A program made the translations under genes and the position numbers. A stretch of 64,000 nt of DNA from Phycisphaerae bacterium (GTDB lineage: Bacteria > Planctomycetota > Phycisphaerae > UBA1845 > Fen-1342): NCBI GenBank assembly GCA_030428945.1, contig JAUIEC010000005.1, positions 62,001-126,000 on the forward strand, written 5' to 3'. Below, one piece after another: positions 10,088-18,752 of this stretch. Below the pieces are notes generated by a model. It had not been told where the DNA came from and made no database searches. It saw only the letters and a program-made list of their open reading frames with translations. Numbering within the stretch: position 1 is the stretch's first letter; each line of letters starts with the position of its first letter.

Positions 10088-11452
10088 TCACTCGTGCGTT
10101 CCGCCGCCCAGCCCGAACTCGGCGTGCAGCACGCGGACCGCTTCGGCGGATTCGTCGCTGTGCACGACGAAGCAGATGCTCAGTTCGCTGGAACCCTGCG
10201 CGATCGCGATCACGTTGATCTCGCGGGCCGCGATGGCCGTGAACAGCCGGGCCGCGATCCCGGGAACGCCTGCCATGCCGCTGCCGACGATCGCCACCAC
10301 GTGCGCATCTTCCTGCACGTCGACGTGCCGCGCGATCCCCGGCCGGACCAGTTGCCGCTCCAGCGCCGTCCGGGCCTGGTCAAGCTGCGAGGCCGGCAGC
10401 ACGATCGAGATGCCGGCCTCCGACACGCTCTGGCTGATCACCTGGATGTTCGCCCCGACCTCGGCCAGGGCCGTGAAGATCCGCGCGGCCGTCCCCGGCA
10501 GACCGACCATCGCCGCCCCCGAAACGTTCAGCAGGGCCGAGCCCTTCAGCCGCAGCGCCGCACGCACGGTTCCGCCGGCCGGGGCCTGCCCGGTGATCAG
10601 CGTTCCATCGCACTCCGGGTTGAACGTGTTGCGCATCCGCACGGGAATGCCGTACTCGGCGGCCGGTTCGAGCGCCCGCGGGTGCATCGACTTGGCCCCG
10701 AACTGCCCCATCTCGATCGCCTCGTTGAATGAAATGTGGTCGAGCAGGTGCGCATCCTCGACGATCCGCGGGTCCGCGCTCATCAGTCCGTCGACATCGC
10801 TCCAGATCCAGATCTCGTCCGCCCCGATCGCCGCGCCGAGGATCGTGGCCGTGTAGTCCGACCCGCCGCGCCCGATCGTCGTCACGACGTCATGCTGCGT
10901 GGCGGCGATGAAGCCGGTCACCACGACGTGCTCGCCCGAGGCCATCCGCGGGCCGAGCCGTTCGGCCACCTGGTAGCGCGACAGTTCCATCAGCGGGTTG
11001 GCTTCGCCGAAGTGGTCGTCGGTGACGATCCCGACCTCGTGCCCGGTCAGGGCGACGCCCTCGAGCGCCGCGGCCATCAACTGGCTGCTCATCCGCTCGC
11101 CGAAACTCAGGACGGCGTCGCGGCTGCGGGCGGTCAGTTCGCCGACCGCGGAAATCCCGGCGACAAGCGCATCAAGCTGGGCCAGCAGCGGCGTGATCGC
11201 GTCCTGGGCGTTCAGATCGGCCGCGGCCTGCTCGTGCAGTTCGTGGACCTGGCCGAGCAGCGCGTGCATCCGCACGCGGTTGCCGTGATGGGCCGCGTCG
11301 GCCAGTTCCAGCAGCGCGTCGGTCATGCCGGACATCGCCGAGACCACCGCCACGACCTGGTGCCCGTCCTGAGCCCGGACGAGGGTGGCACACCGCCGAA
11401 TCGTCTCGGCACTCGCCATCGAGGTGCCGCCGAATTTCATCACGATCTTCAC
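10088..11452 (-). CDS. lysC: Aspartate kinase with two ACT domains
   Basis: Phosphorylates aspartate, the committed step to threonine, methionine, lysine and diaminopimelate. The 454-residue protein opens with VMKFGGTSMA (ATP/aspartate site), has the catalytic segment GFIAATQHDVVTTIGRGGSDYTA, and ends in two ACT regulatory domains (FTALAEVGANIQVISQSVSE and FTAIAAREINVIAIAQGSSE). It resembles the kinase half of bifunctional ThrA enzymes, but here the dehydrogenase is a separate gene immediately upstream. Its ATG overlaps the hom stop by four bases (ATGA), so it is the last gene of a four-gene threonine operon. Feedback control by threonine or lysine through the ACT domains is likely from family knowledge. 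Confidence 0.96.
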   Translation of the reverse strand: MKIVMKFGGTSMASAETIRRCATLVRAQDGHQVVAVVSAMSGMTDALLELADAAHHGNRVRMHALLGQVHELHEQAAADLNAQDAITPLLAQLDALVAGISAVGELTARSRDAVLSFGERMSSQLMAAALEGVALTGHEVGIVTDDHFGEANPLMELSRYQVAERLGPRMASGEHVVVTGFIAATQHDVVTTIGRGGSDYTATILGAAIGADEIWIWSDVDGLMSADPRIVEDAHLLDHISFNEAIEMGQFGAKSMHPRALEPAAEYGIPVRMRNTFNPECDGTLITGQAPAGGTVRAALRLKGSALLNVSGAAMVGLPGTAARIFTALAEVGANIQVISQSVSEAGISIVLPASQLDQARTALERQLVRPGIARHVDVQEDAHVVAIVGSGMAGVPGIAARLFTAIAAREINVIAIAQGSSELSICFVVHSDESAEAVRVLHAEFGLGGGTHE

Positions 11453-12468
11453 GCCGAGTTCCCGATTCGCTGCCAGATGTTCACCAGGTCACGGATCACC
11501 GCCGTCGCCGTCTCCGGACCGCCGGCCCCGCGGCCGATCAGGGTGACTTCTCCGCCATACCGCAGCCGCAGGCTGACCGCGTTCAGGCTGCCCGATACGT
11601 TCAGCGGACTGTCGACCGCCACCTCCTGCGGCGCCACCCGCAGCGTCTCTCCGCACGAGGCGATCAGCTTGAGCCGCCGCCCGGCCGCCTCGGCCGCCCG
11701 CAGCCGGCCCGGATCGATCTCACGAATCCCCTCGCGCTCGACGTCGGCGAACGTCGCCGCCCGGCCGAGGATCAGGTTCGCGAAGATCACCAGCTTGGTC
11801 GCCGCGTCGATTCCGTCCACGTCCGCGCTCGGATCCGCCTCGGCGTAGCCCAGTCGCTGCGCTTCGGCCAGGGCATCCGCGTAGGCGCTGCCATGTTCGT
11901 GCATCTGGTGCAGGATGTAGTTCGTCGTCCCGTTCAGGATCGCCTCGACGCCGAGCACCTCGTCGCCGGCGGCCGACGCCTGGGCCAGGCTGAAGACCGG
12001 CGTGCCGGCCCCGACCGTTCCGCTGAAGCAGAACTCGACCCGGTTGTAGGCGGCCAGTTCCCGCAGGGCCGGCAATGCCGCCGCCAGCGGAGCCTTGTTG
12101 ACCGAGATCACGTGCATACCGTGGCAGAACGCTGTCTGCAGGTGGCCGAGTGCTTCCTGCGGGGCGTCCATCCGGCTCGGGGTCGCTTCGATCAGCACCT
12201 CGGCCGAGCATTCGGTCAGCACCCGCTTGCCGGACAGGCCCGGCAGACCGACGCCCGGCAGCGCGCTGACGGAACCGCCCCGCTGCTTGACCGCCAGCAG
12301 TTCCGGGATCGACAGGCCGGTGTCGTGCACGGCCGCGCCGCCGGTATCGGCGACGGCGACGACGCGCGGCGCCAGGCCGAAGCGGCGGTACAGGTCCGCG
12401 TGCCGCTCCGCGAGCATCTGCAGCAGCGCCCGCGTCACGTGTCCCATGCCGAGAATCGCGAGTCTCAT
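11449..12468 (-). CDS. hom: Homoserine dehydrogenase, short form without ACT domain
   Basis: Reduces aspartate semialdehyde to homoserine with NAD(P)H. The Rossmann start is LAILGMGHVTRALL. Diagnostic motifs follow: VISVNKAPLA, FSGTVGAGTPVFSL, ILNGTTNYILHQM and PSADVDGIDAATKL with the catalytic lysine. At 339 residues it ends after the catalytic domain, about 90 residues shorter than forms with a C-terminal ACT domain, so feedback control probably rests on the kinase. It overlaps thrC by four bases upstream and lysC by four bases downstream (ATGA at both junctions). Confidence 0.96.
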   Translation of the reverse strand: MRLAILGMGHVTRALLQMLAERHADLYRRFGLAPRVVAVADTGGAAVHDTGLSIPELLAVKQRGGSVSALPGVGLPGLSGKRVLTECSAEVLIEATPSRMDAPQEALGHLQTAFCHGMHVISVNKAPLAAALPALRELAAYNRVEFCFSGTVGAGTPVFSLAQASAAGDEVLGVEAILNGTTNYILHQMHEHGSAYADALAEAQRLGYAEADPSADVDGIDAATKLVIFANLILGRAATFADVEREGIREIDPGRLRAAEAAGRRLKLIASCGETLRVAPQEVAVDSPLNVSGSLNAVSLRLRYGGEVTLIGRGAGGPETATAVIRDLVNIWQRIGNSA

Positions 12469-13646
12469 GCCAGTCCCAGTGCGCTGCGCAGCGACGCCAG
12501 GGACGGCGCTGCCTGTTTCATCTCCGGCGCCATCCGCAGGATCGCGTCGGGGTCCTTCAGCCCGTGCCCGGTCGCGACGCAGACGACGGTTTCGGCCTGC
12601 ACGCGTTCGCGCATCAGGTACGCGATCGGCACGACCGACGCGGGTTCGACGAAGATCCCCTCGCCCGATGCCAGTTTGCGCTGGGCCGCCAGGATTTCAT
12701 CGTCCGAGACGATCGCGGCGTGCCCGCCCGATTCCTCCAGCGCCCGCAAGGCCTTCAGCCAACTGACCGGCGCTCCGATCCGGATCGCGGTCGCCAGCGT
12801 TTCCGGGTCGCTGATGCGGCACTCGTGCAGGTCACCGGACAGGTAGCGGGCCAGCGGCGCCGCCCCGGCCGCCTGCACCCCGATGATCTTCGGCAGCCTG
12901 TCGATCAGCCCGAGCGCGTGGAACTCGCGAAAGCCCTTCCAGATCGCGCTGATGTTGCCCGCGTTGCCCATCGGGAGGATCAGCACGTCCGGCGCGTTGC
13001 CGAGCGCCTCGCAGACCTCGAACGCCAGCGTCTTCTGCCCTTCCAGGCGAAACGGGTTGATCGAGTTCAGCAGGTAGATCTCGCCCTCGGACAGCGACAG
13101 TTCCCGGACCGTTCGCATCGCCTCGTCGAAGTTGCCGTCAACCTGCACGATCTCGGCCCCGTGCACGATCGCCTGGGCCAGTTTGCCCATCGCGATCTTG
13201 CCGCCCGGGATCAGCACGATCGCACGCATGCCCGCCCGGGCCGCGTAGGCCGCCAGCGAGGCCGACGTGTTGCCGGTCGAGGCGCACGCCACCGCCCGGG
13301 CGCCCAGCGTCACGGCCTGCGACACGCCGACGGTCATGCCGCGATCCTTGAAGGACCCGGTCGGGTTCTCGCCTTCGTTCTTCAGGAACAGGCGCGGAAT
13401 CCCGAACTCCTGCTGCAGGCGTCGCAGGGCGTGCAGGCCGGTGCCGCCCTCGCCCATCGAAACCGACTTGTCCAGCGGCACCGGCAGCAGCGGGGCATAC
13501 CGCCAGACGCCCTCGCATTCGAACGTCGGCGCTTCCCGCCCGGTGACATCGATCGCGATCTCGAGAATGTCATCGCAGGCCGGACAGGTGTATAGAATCT
13601 GCGACAGCGGGTACGCCGCGCCGCACGATATGCAACGTTGCTTCAT
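12465..13646 (-). CDS. thrC: Threonine synthase with N-terminal zinc ribbon
   Basis: Converts phosphohomoserine to threonine using PLP. The 393-residue protein starts with a four-cysteine zinc ribbon (Cys5, Cys8, Cys21, Cys24; CISCG...TCPAC). The PLP lysine lies in NPTGSFKDRGMTVG, and the phosphate-binding glycine-rich loop is LPMGNAGNISA. A longer open frame exists upstream, but it runs through thrB; the start at 13646 overlaps the thrB stop as ATGA, exactly like the other junctions of the operon, which decides it. Confidence 0.95.
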   Translation of the reverse strand: MKQRCISCGAAYPLSQILYTCPACDDILEIAIDVTGREAPTFECEGVWRYAPLLPVPLDKSVSMGEGGTGLHALRRLQQEFGIPRLFLKNEGENPTGSFKDRGMTVGVSQAVTLGARAVACASTGNTSASLAAYAARAGMRAIVLIPGGKIAMGKLAQAIVHGAEIVQVDGNFDEAMRTVRELSLSEGEIYLLNSINPFRLEGQKTLAFEVCEALGNAPDVLILPMGNAGNISAIWKGFREFHALGLIDRLPKIIGVQAAGAAPLARYLSGDLHECRISDPETLATAIRIGAPVSWLKALRALEESGGHAAIVSDDEILAAQRKLASGEGIFVEPASVVPIAYLMRERVQAETVVCVATGHGLKDPDAILRMAPEMKQAAPSLASLRSALGLA

Positions 13647-14569
13647 GCCTGTTCCACCACCCGGGCCGGCGGACCGACCTCCGCCGCGAAAACATCGGCC
13701 GACACGCCGGCACCCGCGAGCGCCGCCTGCATCGCCGCGCCAATCTGGAGCGGATCCGCGGAAGGCGGACAGAACGCCAGCAGCGTCGGGCCCGCACCGC
13801 TGATGCAGACCCCGCTGGCACCCGCCGACCGGCCCGCGGACACCGCCTCGTCGAAACCGCGGATGAAGCGGGCACGACACGCGTCCGCCAGGCCGCCCTC
13901 GACCGATCGGCCGAGCGCGACCGCATCGCCCGCCTGCCAGGCCGCCACCGTCGCCGCCACGCCCCGCAGGCCGCCGATGTGCGCGGCCATCTCGATCCGC
14001 CCCGGCAGCGCCGCCCGGGCCTCGGCCGTCGAGACCGAGATCGCCGGAAACACGACCGCGAACCGCGGTGGATCGGCCGAGGCCAGCACACGCGGCCCCT
14101 GCTCGGTCAGCAGCACGAAGCCACCCAGCAGCGATGCCGCGACGTTGTCCGCATGCGCCGCACCCGCCGCGGCCGTCTCCCCCTCGGCCGCGAACCGAAC
14201 GAGATCCGCGGCCGCGAGGTCCAGGCCGCTCAATCGCGAAACCGCCAGCACGGCGGCGGCCGCACTGGCCGCGCTGGAGCCAAGTCCGCTGCCCGGGCGA
14301 ACCCCCTTCCGAATGTGCAGTTCGAGATCCTCGCGCAAGTCGTGCGCTGCGCACAGGGCCCGGACGGCCCGCCCGGCCGTGTTGCGCTCCGGATCGGTGG
14401 GAATCGCCTCGGCCGCCACGCCGGTTGCCCGTATGGTCATGCCGGCTCCGGCGGCGGCGACCCGGGCGGTGACGTCATCGCTGGCGACGTCCAGGCACAG
14501 GCCCAGCACGTCGAGGCCGTGTCCCAGGTTGGCGGTGCTCGTAAAGGCGCGTGCGGTAACGCCTGCCAT
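13643..14569 (-). CDS. thrB: Homoserine kinase (GHMP family)
   Basis: Phosphorylates homoserine for threonine synthase. The 308-residue protein has the GHMP ATP-binding loop VRPGSGLGSSAASAAA and the C-terminal loop AGASGVCISGAGPTLLAF. It is the first gene of the minus-strand operon thrB-thrC-hom-lysC. A good ribosome site (GGGGAGGAACC) precedes the ATG. Upstream, about 135 bases separate it from the terminator-like hairpin of the neighbouring secreted-protein gene. I see no obvious threonine-rich leader peptide, so attenuation control is not supported here. Confidence 0.95.
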   Translation of the reverse strand: MAGVTARAFTSTANLGHGLDVLGLCLDVASDDVTARVAAAGAGMTIRATGVAAEAIPTDPERNTAGRAVRALCAAHDLREDLELHIRKGVRPGSGLGSSAASAAAAVLAVSRLSGLDLAAADLVRFAAEGETAAAGAAHADNVAASLLGGFVLLTEQGPRVLASADPPRFAVVFPAISVSTAEARAALPGRIEMAAHIGGLRGVAATVAAWQAGDAVALGRSVEGGLADACRARFIRGFDEAVSAGRSAGASGVCISGAGPTLLAFCPPSADPLQIGAAMQAALAGAGVSADVFAAEVGPPARVVEQA

Positions 14570-14703
14570 GGTTCCTCCCCGACTCAGCCGCGCGACCCGC
14601 GCGGACCCAGTATCCGATCGTCATCCCGACCCGTCCAGCCTTGCCCGACTTCAGTTTTCGGGGTTTTTCGAGGCGACCTCGCGCGTCAGCCCGGCAACGA
14701 AAC

Positions 14704-14737
14704 GGGGCCGTACGCAGCATCCGCTCCGTACGGCCCC
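14704..14737 (-). terminator. Strong hairpin downstream of the dockerin-like secreted protein gene
   Basis: GGGGCCGTACG (14704-14714) and CGTACGGCCCC (14727-14737) form a perfect 11-bp stem with a 12-base loop, 25 bases beyond the stop codon of the minus-strand gene. It is followed on that strand by GTTTCGTT, a weak U-rich tail, so it is probably a terminator. Confidence 0.7.
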
Positions 14738-14761
14738 GAGGTTGGTGTCAGGGACTGACCG

Positions 14762-17700
14762 TTACGGACAACTCGATCCGAACAGTGTCAGCAGGGTCGC
14801 CAGGTCGGTCAGGTCGACGTCGTCGTCGTCGTCGGTGTCGCCCGGAATCCCGGCCCCGCTGCCGCCGAAGTTGCTCAGCAGGATCGCCAGGTCCGACAGA
14901 CCGATCACGCCGTCGTCATCGAAGTCACCGGTGCAGCCCGTCGAGGTCACGCAACTGATCTCGACGATCTCGAACGCGTCGACTCCGGCCTCGACGATGC
15001 TCTGCGGATCCGCATCGTTGGCCGAGAAACGCACCCGCATGGTCGCGCCCGGCGTGACACCGGCCGAAGCCAGATCCGCGGCCGTGATCACGCTGGAACG
15101 CCAGGCGGTCCCGCCGCCGGTTCCGTGCGAGACCAGCGGCACCCAGTTGCCATCATTCGCGTCAATATCAACCTGCAGGAAGTCGGTGCCCGCCTGGTTG
15201 GTCATGTTCAGGTAGTAGTCGTAGCGGATCTCGCTGACGGCACTCATGTCCAGCACCGGCGAAATCAGCCGGACGGTTCCACCGTCCACGTCCGTGTTGC
15301 CGGCGACGTTCTGCGTCAGGTAGCACTGGCCGCTGCCGTCCGAGTCCGCGGCCGGATCATAGTCCCAGCCCGGATCGTTCACCGGAACGCCCCGCTCCCA
15401 GGCACCGCTCGTGGCCGACTCGACCGCCGTGGTCCAGCCCGTGTCGGTCTGGAAGTTGTCGCTGAAGAGCGTGCTGACGGTGCCGACCGCGGCCGAGAGG
15501 ACGGTGGCCGGCGCATCGCTCGGATCGGTGACGGTCGTGCTGCCGCTGCCGGTCACGCTGATGTACCACTCGGGCGCGTCTCCACAGGCCGGGCCGGGCA
15601 CGACGCCCTGCCAGTTGCCGCCGCCGAGATCGCTCAGCGGGACCGTCACGAAACCGCCGCCGTCGAAGCGGTACAGCAGGCTGGCGGTCTGCACCGTCTC
15701 GGTCCCTTCGACAATCGAGACATCCACGGTCGTCGTCGCACCGGGCGCGATCAGGGCCGGGGCCGAACTGGTGATCGCGGCCTGGATCGTCGGCTGCGTC
15801 GCCTGCAGTTGCGCAACCCAGGTCGACCAGATGTCGGTCCCCTGGACCCACTCCTGGACCGTCCAGAAGGTCAATTCATCCACCGGGTCCAGCGACGTCT
15901 GGCTGTAGTCGCCGAAACGGTTCCGCCCGAAACTGTCGATGATCTCGTGCGGCGCCTGTCCGGCCCGCAGCAGAACCGGGTCGGACATCTCACCCGGTGG
16001 ATCGGTCGAGACCCGCCCCGCGTAGTACGCCGAGGCATACGTGTTCGCGTCCGCACCCGAGAAACCGAGCGCCATGTCACCGGCCGCATTGACGCAGATC
16101 GTCGGCATGACGAACCCGAGCGAGGCGTCCGAAACGTCACCGGTCTGCAGCACCGACAACCCGCCCGCGTCGATCTCATACCAGCGGACGCCGGCGCGCC
16201 CACCCATGTTGACCGCGTGCGCCGTGTAGATCCGACCGTTGCGGTAGACGGCGTTCATCAGGCGCGAACTGACCGAGTCGAGCGGCGTCGCGGCGCCCTG
16301 CACGACCACGTCCGGCGGTTCGCCGAAGCTGGCGACCGACACGCTGCCGAGATCCGTCAGCGTCGGCGCGGTCATCGGACCGGTCACCTGCCGCACGGCA
16401 AGCTGCGACGTGGTGCGGGTCGAGATGATGTACTGCCCGGCCGGCGTGCCGTAGGTGTGCACCGGCTGCAGCGCCCCCTCGAACGGGAAACCGCGGAAAG
16501 CGGTCACCGTTCCCAGGCTGGGCGAGGCCGCGATCAGCGGGGCCTTGTCGATCGCGAAGATGCTCATCCCGCAGCCGACCATGTACGAGCCGATGTAGAT
16601 CCCGTCCTGGTCCACGCCAAGCGTCGGGTAGTCCGGGAAACAGCCCGTGTCCGACCCGGTCGAGAAGACGATGCTCGTCTTGAACCAGTTGCCGGTCGGA
16701 TCGCTCGTCTCCGAGACGGCCAGGTAGACCGTCGTATCGAAGTCGTCGTTGATCACCACCCAGCGGTCGCTGTGCTGGTCATACAGCACCCGCGGGTCGC
16801 CGATCGAGCCCGGCAGGAACGAACTGATCGCGATGTTGCTCAGCTCCGCCCCGGTCGCCTTGTCGTAGATCGCGAAATTGAAGTTCACCGTGATCACGAA
16901 GTGGTTCGGCCCGATCGCGCCGTGCGTGTCCGGCGGAGCGCTGAACTGGCCGGCATCGCCGCGGCGGACACCCTCGAAGTTCAGCCCGAGCGTCGGTGCC
17001 GTGCCCAGCCCGCGCAGCCCGAGCCCCGGCGCGGTCTCCAGGCCGCCCTTCGCCTCCCGCAGCGTTTCCTGTCGCGGCGCCGGGATGATTCCCGTGCGAC
17101 CCCGGAAGCCCGGCGACCCCAGCTCCCAGATCAGGCCGGCATAGTCGGTTCCGGTCAGCACCTGCTTGTGATTGACGTCCTCGAAGTCCAGCACGGTCGT
17201 CTCGCCGGCCTGCTCGAACATCAGGTCGTCCAGCCCGAAGAACGCCGCGCCGCCGTACATCGCCGGTGCCTCGAACACCATCCGGTCAACGGACAGCAGG
17301 CCGAAGTCAAAGAAACGCGACTCGGCGTCGAGGTACAGCCAGTCGGTCCGGTCCACCACCTGCCCGTCGCGGTAGCCCGTCACCCGCAGACACTGCGCGG
17401 CCACCGCCGCACTGCCCTGCCCCGCCAGCGCTGCGCCGACCACGTCAACCGGCTCGTGGAACGCGATCGCCATCTCGGTCGCACCATGCTTGTTGACCAG
17501 GTAACGCCGGCCGCTGTGCGCGTGCGTCGCGGCCCCGGGCGACGGAACCGCCCACCTGCCGTTCTTCGGTGCATCGGCTTCGGCCGCGCTGTCGAACTCG
17601 TCGGCCCGCGCCAGGTCACGCGCGATCGCGGCCTCCATGCTCTCGACGATCGCCGGGCCGAAGTTGGCCGGGTCGAGCTGCTCGCCGGGAATCACCTGCG

Positions 17701-17800
17701 GTCCCTCCGGCGCGGTGACCGCGCCCTGCCCCAGCGCCACGACCGTCCCCGCACCGGCAACCACAAAGGCCGCCAGCCCTCTGCTGAACCGTTCTCGCAT
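14762..17800 (-). CDS. Large secreted protein with C-terminal dockerin-like repeats
   Basis: A 1012-residue exported protein of unknown specific function. A signal peptide is evident (MRERFSRGLAAFVVAGAGTV...). The middle (about residues 240-650) looks propeller-like, with repeated extended segments such as DPRVLYDQHSDRWVVINDDF and YPTLGVDQDGIYIGSYM. A later region (FSDNFQTDTGWTTAVESATS to FRFSANDAD-like strands) resembles a jelly-roll adhesion domain. The last 55 residues contain two Asp-rich calcium-binding-like repeats, TGDFDDDGVIGLSDLAILL and PGDTDDDDDVDLTDLATLL, as in dockerin type I domains common in planctomycete surface proteins. GGAGCTGGAA before the ATG at 17800 fixes the start. Substrate or partner unknown. 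Confidence 0.82.
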   Translation of the reverse strand: MRERFSRGLAAFVVAGAGTVVALGQGAVTAPEGPQVIPGEQLDPANFGPAIVESMEAAIARDLARADEFDSAAEADAPKNGRWAVPSPGAATHAHSGRRYLVNKHGATEMAIAFHEPVDVVGAALAGQGSAAVAAQCLRVTGYRDGQVVDRTDWLYLDAESRFFDFGLLSVDRMVFEAPAMYGGAAFFGLDDLMFEQAGETTVLDFEDVNHKQVLTGTDYAGLIWELGSPGFRGRTGIIPAPRQETLREAKGGLETAPGLGLRGLGTAPTLGLNFEGVRRGDAGQFSAPPDTHGAIGPNHFVITVNFNFAIYDKATGAELSNIAISSFLPGSIGDPRVLYDQHSDRWVVINDDFDTTVYLAVSETSDPTGNWFKTSIVFSTGSDTGCFPDYPTLGVDQDGIYIGSYMVGCGMSIFAIDKAPLIAASPSLGTVTAFRGFPFEGALQPVHTYGTPAGQYIISTRTTSQLAVRQVTGPMTAPTLTDLGSVSVASFGEPPDVVVQGAATPLDSVSSRLMNAVYRNGRIYTAHAVNMGGRAGVRWYEIDAGGLSVLQTGDVSDASLGFVMPTICVNAAGDMALGFSGADANTYASAYYAGRVSTDPPGEMSDPVLLRAGQAPHEIIDSFGRNRFGDYSQTSLDPVDELTFWTVQEWVQGTDIWSTWVAQLQATQPTIQAAITSSAPALIAPGATTTVDVSIVEGTETVQTASLLYRFDGGGFVTVPLSDLGGGNWQGVVPGPACGDAPEWYISVTGSGSTTVTDPSDAPATVLSAAVGTVSTLFSDNFQTDTGWTTAVESATSGAWERGVPVNDPGWDYDPAADSDGSGQCYLTQNVAGNTDVDGGTVRLISPVLDMSAVSEIRYDYYLNMTNQAGTDFLQVDIDANDGNWVPLVSHGTGGGTAWRSSVITAADLASAGVTPGATMRVRFSANDADPQSIVEAGVDAFEIVEISCVTSTGCTGDFDDDGVIGLSDLAILLSNFGGSGAGIPGDTDDDDDVDLTDLATLLTLFGSSCP

Positions 17801-18059
17801 TTCCAGCTCCCAATGGGTTGAGTCGAAGCGCCGAGTCGCTTCGACGGTTTCCGGCCACGGATGCGCGCGGCGAGCGCACACTCCCTCCCGTGCCCGGCTC
17901 TGCCGGCCGGAACGACCCCCGGCCCCGAGCGGGCCGCGAGCCGAACGCCGTAACTTCCAGTCTAACGAGCCCGCAACCGCGCCACACGCGAAATCTCGGC
18001 GGACCCGGGACGCCGAACGCCGGCGGCCGTTCGACGCTCCCCCGGGCCTGGCACCGAAC

Positions 18060-18599
18060 TTACGGCGCCACACACTCACTCCGCCGGAACCAAAGGGTGC
18101 GACCGGCGGTCGCCTCGGGACCTCCGGCGTTGACGAACTCGACGCCCAGGAGCCCCGCGCCCGTCCGAACCCGCCATGGCAGGCTCGCGGGCGCAGCGTC
18201 CTCGGTCGCGGGTCCGCCCGGCCCACTGGTCTCGACCGTCTCGATCAGCAGGTCGAAGCGACCATCTCCGACGGCTTCCAGTCGTCCGCGCTGCACGACG
18301 ACCCCGCTGACGACGCCGGCCAGCGAGACATCCCAGGCCAGTTCGGTGGCACCCTCCGCATCGACCATCAGGGCCAGGCTGGTCGTCACCGGTCCGTCCT
18401 GCTGCACACTGCCCCAACAGCCGACCAGTGCGGCCAGGCCGGTCGCCGGCACGCTGTCGGACGGTGGATCGGTGCGGAAGGCATCGGGGTCGGCGACGAC
18501 TGCCTGCAGCAGGGCCGGGCGCTGCGGCATGCTCCACGGCAGGCATCCGGTCAGGGTCAACGCGGTGACCATCGCAAGCAGACTCAACGTGCGTTTCAT
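18060..18599 (-). CDS. Hypothetical lipoprotein
   Basis: A 179-residue protein starting MKRTLSLLAMVTALTLTGC, a type II signal peptide with the lipobox LTGC and lipidated Cys19. The rest is a soluble domain with alternating strands (GPVTTSLALMVDAEGATELAWDVSLAGVVSGVVVQRGRLEAVG is one such stretch in pieces). No family is recognised. GGAG before the ATG supports the start at 18599. It sits between two other exported-protein genes on the same strand, about 260 bases before the dockerin-like gene. Probably anchored to a membrane facing the periplasm. Confidence 0.7.
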   Translation of the reverse strand: MKRTLSLLAMVTALTLTGCLPWSMPQRPALLQAVVADPDAFRTDPPSDSVPATGLAALVGCWGSVQQDGPVTTSLALMVDAEGATELAWDVSLAGVVSGVVVQRGRLEAVGDGRFDLLIETVETSGPGGPATEDAAPASLPWRVRTGAGLLGVEFVNAGGPEATAGRTLWFRRSECVAP

Positions 18600-18752
18600 C
18601 GCTACTCCTTTCGTAGACCTGAAGAACTCAATCGCGTTCGCACGACGGGCACCGCCTCGTGTGCGGAAGACGGCGTGGCGCGCGGGGGACGGGCACATCC
18701 CCGCCGGCGCGCCAGCCGCTCCTCCATCCACCCTGCCGTCAGGGCGGAAGAC

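Noticed and set aside
14570..14703. Threonine attenuator or riboswitch before thrB
   Set aside because: I found neither a Thr/Ile-rich leader peptide nor a recognisable riboswitch core; the hairpin nearby belongs to the convergent side of the neighbouring gene.
15125..17821. An 898-residue open frame on the plus strand opposite the dockerin-like gene
   Set aside because: Arg/His/Val-rich product without domains; the minus-strand gene has a signal peptide, ribosome site and recognisable C-terminal repeats.
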